From Phycisphaerales bacterium (GTDB lineage Bacteria; Planctomycetota; Phycisphaerae; Phycisphaerales; SM1A02), in the NCBI GenBank assembly GCA_007135295.1, contig SLJD01000037.1:1-5563 (forward strand): 5,563 bases of DNA. The letters are read 5' to 3'. Within the stretch, counting starts at the first letter, position 1; each line of letters starts with the position of its first letter. Below the pieces are notes generated by a model. It was not told the origin of the DNA. It ran no database searches and saw nothing but the letters and a program-made list of their open reading frames with translations. A program made the position numbers and the translations under genes. Positions 1 to 4,785 of the stretch are shown piece by piece.

Positions 1-1003
1 CACAGTCCGCGGCGCTCAACACGCCCTTGTTCCGGAGGTAGGTCTCAAACCGCGCGATCGGGCACTTCTTCTCCCACTGCTTGACCTCTTCCTCATCGCG
101 GTACACCGTCGGATCGTCGGCTGTGGTGTGCAGACTCATGCGATACGTCACCGCCTCGATGAACGACGGCCCGTCGCCGCGGCGGGCGCGGTCGGCTGCT
201 TCCTGCGTCGCGACGAGCATCGCGAGGACATCGTTGCCGTCCACGCGGATCGACGGAATGCCGAACCCCGTGCCGCGCTGCGCGAGCGTCTTCGATCCCG
301 TCTGTTTCTGAATCGGTGTCGAGATCGCCCAGCCGTTGTTCTCGCAGACGAAGATCGTCGGCGCGTTGAAGACGGATGCGAAGTTCAGCGCCTCGCTGAC
401 GTCACCTTCCGATGCGGCGCCGTCGCCGAAGTTCACGAGCATGCACGTTTTCGCATCGCGGTAGTTCATCCCCATGCCGACCCCGGCCGCCAGTGGCACG
501 TGTGAACCGATCACGATCGAGAACGGCAGGTCGTTGACACCCTCCGGCGGGGCGAACCCTTCGAAGTACCCCGCCCAGAGCAGCAGCAACTGCTCGATCG
601 GCCAGCCGCGCCAGACCTGTGCTCCGAACGAACGGTACGACGGGCTGTACCAGTCCTCGGCGGTCAGCGGATAGACCTGCCCGATTTGCGTCGCTTCCTG
701 GCCGTACCCCGGCGCGAAGGTGCCCATCTCCCCCTGCCGCTGCATGTTGAGCATGCGGATGTCGAGTTTGCGCGTCAGCACCATCGCGCGATGGATCTTC
801 TTCAGTTCTTCATCCGGAAGGTTCGGGTCCAGCGATTGATCGACCTCGCCGGCTTCATTGAGAATCTGCAGATCATCGATCGTGCCGAGGTCAATCGTTT
901 TTCGCATGGGGCGTTGCTGCTCCGGCGGCTTCACGTCGACAGTGCGCTGAGAGGTGGGAGAGGAAGCGGCGGCCGGGCCGGCGCCGGCGGTGCGGCTGGC
1001 CAT
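1..1003 (-). CDS. pdhA: Pyruvate dehydrogenase E1 component, alpha subunit (3' end off the left edge)
   Basis: This is the alpha subunit of the thiamine-diphosphate E1 enzyme, which decarboxylates pyruvate and passes the acetyl group to lipoyl-E2 in the cytoplasmic pyruvate dehydrogenase complex. It acts as a heterotetramer with E1 beta. Seen: 334 codons from ATG with no stop before the edge. Residues 1-35 are an Ala/Pro/Ser/Thr-rich, probably disordered lead. The stretch from QILNEAGEV (46-54) to MQRQGEMGTFAPGYGQEA (about 87-104) is laid out like Bacillus-type PdhA. The ThDP/Mg motif runs from GDG (193-195) to NN (222-223). The phosphorylation-loop-like segment HTTADDPTVYR lies at 292-302. 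Known family length is about 370 residues, so roughly 40 are missing. The start is fixed by an AGGAGGT ribosome binding site. A branched-chain 2-oxoacid E1 alpha is the main alternative, but the N-terminal match to PdhA makes pyruvate more likely. E1 beta and E2 may follow outside the window. Confidence 0.93.
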   Translation of the reverse strand, partial: MASRTAGAGPAAASSPTSQRTVDVKPPEQQRPMRKTIDLGTIDDLQILNEAGEVDQSLDPNLPDEELKKIHRAMVLTRKLDIRMLNMQRQGEMGTFAPGYGQEATQIGQVYPLTAEDWYSPSYRSFGAQVWRGWPIEQLLLLWAGYFEGFAPPEGVNDLPFSIVIGSHVPLAAGVGMGMNYRDAKTCMLVNFGDGAASEGDVSEALNFASVFNAPTIFVCENNGWAISTPIQKQTGSKTLAQRGTGFGIPSIRVDGNDVLAMLVATQEAADRARRGDGPSFIEAVTYRMSLHTTADDPTVYRDEEEVKQWEKKCPIARFETYLRNKGVLSAADC

Positions 1004-1010
1004 GGTGATT

Positions 1011-1017
1011 ACCTCCT
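1011..1017 (-). promoter_or_regulatory. Strong Shine-Dalgarno site of pdhA
   Basis: AGGAGGT on the minus strand sits 7 bases before the ATG at 1003. It is the strongest ribosome binding site in the window. It decides the start and suggests high translation of the E1 alpha subunit. Confidence 0.85.
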
Positions 1018-1024
1018 GGCAGGT

Positions 1025-1045
1025 GCCGGCGAGAAGCAAGCCGGC
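1025..1045 (-). other. Small hairpin in the pdhA leader
   Basis: GCCGGC occurs twice, separated by 9 bases (1031-1039). Because GCCGGC is its own reverse complement, the RNA can form a six-pair all-GC stem with a nine-base loop. It lies just upstream of the ribosome binding site, within the probable 5' leader. It could modulate translation or mRNA stability, but the stem is short and chance is possible in GC-rich DNA. Confidence 0.4.
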
Positions 1046-1086
1046 GATTGAAACAAGCCTTGAGGGCCCTGCGCCCGATTCTCAAT

Positions 1087-1115
1087 ATGATATGAATCCC
1101 GGCCGACGCATGCCA
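1087..1115 (-). promoter_or_regulatory. Candidate promoter of pdhA
   Basis: On the minus strand TGGCAT (1115-1110) is followed after 17 bases by TATCAT (1092-1087). TATCAT is a five-of-six match to the sigma-70-type -10 box and lies in the only AT-rich patch of this spacer. The -35 box is poor. Transcription would start near 1080, giving a leader of about 77 bases that includes the hairpin at 1025-1045. The same arrangement (TGGNNT, 17 bases, TATCAT) is seen upstream of nuoI. Confidence 0.35.
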
Positions 1116-1122
1116 GCATGCC
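1108..1122. repeat. Paired GCATGCC repeat upstream of pdhA
   Basis: GCATGCC occurs twice with one base between (1108-1114 and 1116-1122). The core GCATGC is palindromic, so the pair is both a direct repeat and a dyad. It overlaps the possible -35 region of pdhA, the place where a repressor or activator site would be expected. Only one such pair is seen, so an operator role is a guess. Confidence 0.35.
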
Positions 1123-1176
1123 GGTTGGAGGCGGCTGGCGCGCTTGACGAATTCGCACTTCGTAAAAGGGTGTTTG

Positions 1177-2217
1177 TCACTCGGCCGGCGTCTGCTCAAC
1201 CGGTGGAACGTGGCCGCATTCCGGGCATGGCCGGCCCATCGGCAGGTATCGCCGGTCGTACCCGCACAACGGACACCGCTCATCACGCTGCGGAAACATC
1301 GGCGCGACGGCTGGAAACTGCCCGACGAAGAGCAACGTGTAGTTCCATGTGAACGCGTAGAGCGGAAGGAGCAGGACCGTGCCGATGTACGGCAGTGCGG
1401 CGATGCAGCAGGTCAGGCACGTTCCCACGAATTCGAGTATGCCGATGCCCACGGCGATCACCGCTTTCAGCAGCGCGAAGAGGATGATCGCAAGCCAGTG
1501 CGGGGCGATGAGGTGACGCCATGCGATCGACCACCCCGTCAACACGTCACAGCGATGCCTGTACATCACCGGGGCGACGACGTGCCGCGTCAGGAACCAC
1601 ACGGCAAGCCACGCGATCTGGCTGAGCAGCAGCGCCGGCACCCCGATCGAGAGCGCGAGAAACGACCGGCCTGTGAACTGCCCGGCGAGGATGTCGGGCA
1701 AGGCAATGAATAGACCGATGCCCGCGATGGCGAGGATGTTCAAAACGTCGATGAGCCAGACACAGAAGTTGAACACGAACAGGCTGTCAGCGGGGTCGCG
1801 GAATGTCCTCCATGGTTCAATCACGTTTCCACGCTGATGAACCAGCCCGTCGAACATCATGAACGTGCCGCGTGCGGAAAGCCAGAACAGAATCGCTGTG
1901 ACCGCGAGAACCAGCGTGACGGCGATCCATCCAATGAACAGCGCGAGCACCCAGTGGTCAAGGATGAACCGCACTACTTCGTACAGGACGCCTGACGGAT
2001 GGCCGGCCGGCCCGCGCGGTGCGGGGGGCTGGAACGTGTAATTGAATCCCTGGAACCCCTCGGCGGTGTGCCCGAGTTGCGCGAGGAAGACGCACAACCC
2101 AAGGCCCAGCCAGAGCCGCAGATTGAACGGCGAGAACAGCAGTCGGCCGGTGCGGCTGAACGCATCGCTGAACGGATTGAGTGCGCTGATTTCCGGTTGA
2201 GGTCTGTCCTCGGACAT
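1177..2217 (-). CDS. Multi-pass membrane protein with C-terminal zinc ribbon, function unknown
   Basis: I do not recognise a characterised function. Seen: 346 residues beginning at ATG after a good ribosome binding site, ending in TGA. A soluble N-terminus contains LNPFSDAF (13-20) and SPFNLRLW (29-36). Hydrophobic segments lie at about 33-50, 87-113, 147-175, 186-210, 240-262 and 268-297, suggesting roughly six helices in the cytoplasmic membrane. The first loop (about 50-80) is Gly/Pro-rich. A zinc ribbon at the C-terminus has CPLC (315-318) and CPEC (331-334), with GYD after the first pair. That CPxCGYD...CPECG form is frequent in planctomycete proteins. The overall style recalls uncharacterised bacterial and archaeal multi-pass families (possibly DUF7544-like), but I cannot confirm this. 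By the positive-inside rule the ribbon is probably cytoplasmic. The gene is separated by 128 bases from the upstream gene and 173 bases from pdhA, so it is probably transcribed on its own. Confidence 0.88.
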   Translation of the reverse strand: MSEDRPQPEISALNPFSDAFSRTGRLLFSPFNLRLWLGLGLCVFLAQLGHTAEGFQGFNYTFQPPAPRGPAGHPSGVLYEVVRFILDHWVLALFIGWIAVTLVLAVTAILFWLSARGTFMMFDGLVHQRGNVIEPWRTFRDPADSLFVFNFCVWLIDVLNILAIAGIGLFIALPDILAGQFTGRSFLALSIGVPALLLSQIAWLAVWFLTRHVVAPVMYRHRCDVLTGWSIAWRHLIAPHWLAIILFALLKAVIAVGIGILEFVGTCLTCCIAALPYIGTVLLLPLYAFTWNYTLLFVGQFPAVAPMFPQRDERCPLCGYDRRYLPMGRPCPECGHVPPVEQTPAE

Positions 2218-2224
2218 GCCGCCG

Positions 2225-2234
2225 CTCCCTCCTC
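2225..2234 (-). promoter_or_regulatory. Ribosome binding site of the membrane protein gene
   Basis: GAGGAGGGAG on the minus strand lies about 7-9 bases before the ATG at 2217. It supports this start over the other in-frame possibilities. Confidence 0.7.
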
Positions 2235-2345
2235 ACGTTCCGGCAATCGAATCAGATTCAGGCAGCGTAGCGGCTGAACATGGCGATGCAAACGTGCTGT
2301 GCATCAGTGGGTGGCGCCGTGGAAGAACTCAAAGCCGAGAAGTGG

Positions 2346-2903
2346 CTACACGCGCTTGAGATGTTCAAAGGTATTGCGGCAGGCGTTGCAGTAATAGATC
2401 ATGCGGCAGCGGGTGGGTCCGAACGAGCTTTCCAGCGCGACGTCGTTCGACTCACAGAACGGGCACGTCGCCGCCGACGCCCGCAGTTCGACGCCGCCGC
2501 CGCGCATGTGCCCTGGCACGTTCAGCCGGCTGCCGGAGTCCGGCACGGTCACGCCATGCTCACGCAGATCCGCCCGGCCCTGCTCGGTGATGCGGTCGAC
2601 CGACCACGGCGGGTCGAACACGAATGACACGTCCACCGCATTCACGCCGTCCATCGCCTGAAGTTTCGCTTCGACTTGCTCCTGGATCATCGGCAGGGCG
2701 GGGCAGCCGACGAACGTCGGTAGTATCTCCACCCGTACGTCGGTGGCGTGATCGGAATCGGGCGCATCCCCGTCACCATTGCCCGGCATGGTCGGCGTCA
2801 AGTGGACCGACTCCACAATGCCGAGGTCGACAATGCTGATCGGCATCTCGGGATCGGGGATCGTCCGCAGCGCGGCGAGGATGTCGTCCTGTGTCACCAC
2901 CAT
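2346..2903 (-). CDS. paaD: PaaD/PaaJ-family protein: MIP18 (DUF59) domain plus zinc ribbon
   Basis: The family is named for PaaD (PaaJ), needed for active phenylacetyl-CoA epoxidase; related MIP18 proteins (SufT, Cia2) help insert Fe-S clusters. Seen: 185 residues. The MIP18 domain includes PDPEMPISIVDLGIV (16-30), the conserved cysteine in GCPAL (C67), and DPPWSVDRIT (97-106). The C-terminal zinc ribbon has CPFC (147-150) and CNAC (172-175) with FGPTRC between, the arrangement typical of PaaD. An acidic, Gly-rich insert at about 41-53 interrupts the MIP18 fold. The frame can be extended to a GTG at 2948, but the ATG at 2903 has AGGA 9 bases upstream and starts directly at the domain. The gene follows nuoI by 59 bases on the same strand and could be co-transcribed. 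No paaABCE genes are present here, so a general cofactor-assembly role is more likely than phenylacetate breakdown; that is inference. Confidence 0.87.
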   Translation of the reverse strand: MVVTQDDILAALRTIPDPEMPISIVDLGIVESVHLTPTMPGNGDGDAPDSDHATDVRVEILPTFVGCPALPMIQEQVEAKLQAMDGVNAVDVSFVFDPPWSVDRITEQGRADLREHGVTVPDSGSRLNVPGHMRGGGVELRASAATCPFCESNDVALESSFGPTRCRMIYYCNACRNTFEHLKRV

Positions 2904-2912
2904 CACCCCACA

Positions 2913-2916
2913 TCCT
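2913..2916 (-). promoter_or_regulatory. Ribosome binding site deciding the PaaD-like start
   Basis: AGGA lies 9 bases before the ATG at 2903. The upstream GTG at 2948 has no comparable site, so 2903 is preferred. Confidence 0.55.
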
Positions 2917-2962
2917 ATGCGCGGCGTACAGGCGACCGCTTCTGACACAGCGCGGCCCGCCG

Positions 2963-3520
2963 TTACATCGGTTTTTCGTCGATCGTCTGATCGTAGATTT
3001 CAAGCAGCTTCTGCTTGTCGAAGATCATTTCGTTGCGTGACAGGCCGGTGATCTCGTAGTGGGGCGTCAGCTCGATCGCGTCGACGGGGCACGCTTCTTC
3101 GCACATGCCGCAGTAGATGCACCGCAGCTCATCGATGTCGAACTGCTTGGGATATTTTTCACGGTCTTCCCACGGCGATTCTTCGGCGACGATGTGAATG
3201 CAGTCCGCCGGGCACGCCGTCGCGCACATGAAGCATGCCACGCACCGGACGCGGCCGTCCTCGTCACGGTTGAGCCGGTGCACGCCGCGGAAGTTTGCCC
3301 GGTGCTGGCCGCCTTCGAGGACGGGTCGGTCGTCACGCTTTTCTTCCGGGTATTGGACGACCCAGACGTGTTCCTTGACCTTGCCGTCCCGGCCGACGTT
3401 CTTGAACATGTGCCGCAGCGTCGTACCGAGACCCTTGAACACGCTCGGAATGTACAGACTCTCGGCCCGGCTCAGGCCGGTCGGGGTGACGTCGATGATG
3501 TCGGATTCGGGGATGGCCAT
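2963..3520 (-). CDS. nuoI: NADH-quinone oxidoreductase subunit I (NuoI)
   Basis: NuoI is the peripheral-arm subunit of respiratory complex I. It holds clusters N6a and N6b and passes electrons from NuoG toward NuoB and quinone at the cytoplasmic membrane face. Seen: 185 residues, a normal length. The family signature FRGVHRL lies at 77-83. Two ferredoxin motifs follow: cysteines 93, 96, 99 and 103 (CVACFMCATACP), and 134, 137, 140 and 144 (CIYCGMCEEACP). All eight ligands are intact. The N-terminal segment 24-42 (IPSVFKGLGTTLRHMFKNV) fits the amphipathic helix that contacts the membrane arm. No clear Shine-Dalgarno precedes the ATG. Other nuo genes are absent from both sides: upstream is a parvulin-like gene 166 bases away, downstream the PaaD-like gene 59 bases away. 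An electron-transfer ferredoxin of another complex is possible but less likely given the RGxHxL segment and length. Confidence 0.92.
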   Translation of the reverse strand: MAIPESDIIDVTPTGLSRAESLYIPSVFKGLGTTLRHMFKNVGRDGKVKEHVWVVQYPEEKRDDRPVLEGGQHRANFRGVHRLNRDEDGRVRCVACFMCATACPADCIHIVAEESPWEDREKYPKQFDIDELRCIYCGMCEEACPVDAIELTPHYEITGLSRNEMIFDKQKLLEIYDQTIDEKPM

Positions 3521-3609
3521 GGCAGTCTCGGACGGTCTGGATCGGAATCCGGATCGAAAGCCCGGAGGGGTTCAGGTGAGCCCAGCAGTCAGGCGGAAGA
3601 ACTTTCTAT

Positions 3610-3630
3610 CCGTTCGCCGAAGGCGAGCGG
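3610..3630 (-). other. Hairpin between the parvulin-like gene and nuoI
   Basis: CCGTTCGCC and GGCGAGCGG flank a three-base centre. On the plus strand all nine pairs form, counting one G-U; read from the minus strand there is one C-A mismatch in nine. The minus-strand sequence that follows (ATAGAAAGTTCTT) is not a proper U-tract. It may be a weak terminator for the parvulin-like gene or a structure at the 5' end of nuoI mRNA. I cannot tell which. Confidence 0.45.
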
Positions 3631-3636
3631 ACCGGC

Positions 3637-3665
3637 ATGATACGGCTGAACGGCCGATCACTCCA
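3637..3665 (-). promoter_or_regulatory. Candidate promoter of nuoI
   Basis: On the minus strand TGGAGT (3665-3660) is followed after 17 bases by TATCAT (3642-3637), the same -10 hexamer and spacing as upstream of pdhA. Transcription would start near 3630, exactly at the hairpin 3610-3630, leaving a leader of about 110 bases. The -35 match is three of six, so this is a weak call. Confidence 0.3.
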
Positions 3666-3687
3666 GCCGCGGAATCAGCCGTGGAAT
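3664..3687. repeat. 12-base tandem duplication at a stop codon
   Basis: CAGCCGCGGAAT (3664-3675) and CAGCCGTGGAAT (3676-3687) match at 11 of 12 positions and are adjacent. On the minus strand the unit begins with TGA, so the duplication gives the parvulin-like gene two in-frame TGA codons 12 bases apart (3689-3687 and 3677-3675). It looks like a replication-slippage event with a back-up stop as the result. Confidence 0.7.
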
Positions 3688-4733
3688 CAGGGCGCGTCCA
3701 TCAGTTCGAACCGCGAGCGCTGCTTCCAGCTCGATTCGAGCGACGGATCGAAGATGCTCAGCGACGCTTCGCCGAGGATCTGCCGTCCCAGTCGCTCCAT
3801 CAGCGCCCGCTCCTGGTTCAGCCGCGCCAGCCGCTGCATTTCGTCGCGGACCTCGTCGTACTCGACCTCGTCCGGCGGGTAAACGCGATGCAACTGCAGG
3901 ATCGCGTAAGCGTTGTCGAGCAGGATCGGCGAGGACACTTCCCCTTCGTCGAGCGCCCACAATTCGTCGCGCAGCGACTGCGGGTAACTCGGGTCGACGC
4001 GGCTGATCGGTTCGAGCATGCCGCCCCGTCCCGCACTGACGTCGGTCGAGATTTCCAGTGCGACTTCCGCGAACGATTCGCCGTCCCGCACCCGGTCGAT
4101 CGCCGACTCCGCTTCGCTCAGACTGCTGACGGTGATCAAACGGGCCTGTCGCTTCTCGCCGTGCATGTACTCGAACATGCGGCGGGCCGCGTTGTCGCCA
4201 ACCTGCACCTCGTCGCGCACGAGCGCGCGCATCGCGGCATTGCGGTGCAGAAGCATCTGGAACCGCGTCGGGCCGAGTCCGCGCCGGTTGCGCAATTCGC
4301 GAAGCAGCCGCGTCGCCCGATCCGTGTCTTCATGCAACGTGTCGAGCAGCAGTGCCCGCTCAGCGGCCAGATCATCTTCGGTAATCGTGATGTTGCGGTC
4401 ATCAAGTTTGCGATTGATCCCCCGCTGGAGAATGAGTTCCTCCATCGCCACCGCGCCGGCTGCTTCGGTGAGCATCGGCCGAAGTTCTCCCCACCGGATC
4501 GTCCGCCCGTTGACCATTGCCGCCGGCCGGGCGTCGATCACCGTGGAGACCGAGCCGTCATCCTCGGCGCCGATGAGCGAAGAGCGGTCCGTGTCATTCC
4601 GATCATTCGCCCGCGTGCGACGGTCGGCCGTCTCATCCACTTCGGATGGACCGGACTGACAGCCGCCGGCCAGACTTCCGAGCAGCAGGGCGGCTACGAT
4701 TGGCATGCAGGGCAATGATCGCATCAGCTTCAT
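3687..4733 (-). CDS. Parvulin/SurA-like peptidyl-prolyl isomerase lipoprotein, probably catalytically inactive
   Basis: Members of this family fold exported proteins outside the cytoplasmic membrane. Seen: 348 residues from the ATG at 4733. A signal peptide (basic start MKLMR, hydrophobic core to about 22) ends in LAGGC, so C25 is the probable lipidated residue. An Asp/Arg/Ser-rich linker follows to about 65. The segment AAMVNGRTIRWGEL (71-84) opens a SurA/PrsA-type helical chaperone domain to about 190. The parvulin domain covers about 197-285, with FAEVA, GRGGML and EGEVSSPI as landmarks, then a helical tail. The usual histidines are replaced: ARHIL reads ARLIT (L199) and GYHII reads AYAIL (A277). 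A chaperone role without isomerase activity is therefore likely. A GTG at 4751 would add six residues, but the ATG gives a cleaner signal peptide; neither has a good Shine-Dalgarno. It diverges from the plus-strand gene at 4786. Confidence 0.85.
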   Translation of the reverse strand: MKLMRSLPCMPIVAALLLGSLAGGCQSGPSEVDETADRRTRANDRNDTDRSSLIGAEDDGSVSTVIDARPAAMVNGRTIRWGELRPMLTEAAGAVAMEELILQRGINRKLDDRNITITEDDLAAERALLLDTLHEDTDRATRLLRELRNRRGLGPTRFQMLLHRNAAMRALVRDEVQVGDNAARRMFEYMHGEKRQARLITVSSLSEAESAIDRVRDGESFAEVALEISTDVSAGRGGMLEPISRVDPSYPQSLRDELWALDEGEVSSPILLDNAYAILQLHRVYPPDEVEYDEVRDEMQRLARLNQERALMERLGRQILGEASLSIFDPSLESSWKQRSRFELMDAP

Positions 4734-4785
4734 GACGCACAAGCCAAGCACGCCCGCGCATGATTGTCAACCGGAAACGCTGACG
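4734..4785. promoter_or_regulatory. Short divergent intergenic region
   Basis: Only 52 bases separate the two divergent starts, so promoters must overlap each other or the genes. On the minus strand a perfect TTGACA (4770-4765) is followed after 17 bases by TTGGCT (4747-4742), a poor -10. If used, transcription would begin almost at the ATG at 4733, giving a very short or leaderless mRNA, which agrees with the missing ribosome binding site. For the plus gene, GGAAA (4773-4777) is a weak ribosome binding site. Confidence 0.35.

Noticed and set aside
1147..1163. ACGAA...TTCGT inverted repeat just after the membrane protein gene as a terminator
   Set aside because: The stem is only five pairs, AT-containing, and has no U-tract after it.
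1144..1713. A 189-codon plus-strand frame opposite the membrane protein
   Set aside because: Composition is highly charged and without motif, and the minus strand encodes clear hydrophobic segments and a zinc ribbon.
2249..2259. Perfect 11-base inverted repeat GAATCAGATTC upstream of the membrane protein gene
   Set aside because: Five-base arms around a single base are too short to call an operator or terminator without a second copy or conservation.
2904..2948. Upstream GTG start for the PaaD-like gene, adding 15 residues
   Set aside because: No ribosome binding site is seen before the GTG, while the ATG at 2903 has AGGA at a good distance and begins right at the domain.
3198..4718. A 506-codon open frame on the plus strand, opposite nuoI and the parvulin-like gene
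   Set aside because: Its translation is Arg/His/Pro-rich with no recognisable domain and runs antisense to two genes with clear motifs. Long antisense frames are expected in GC-rich coding DNA.
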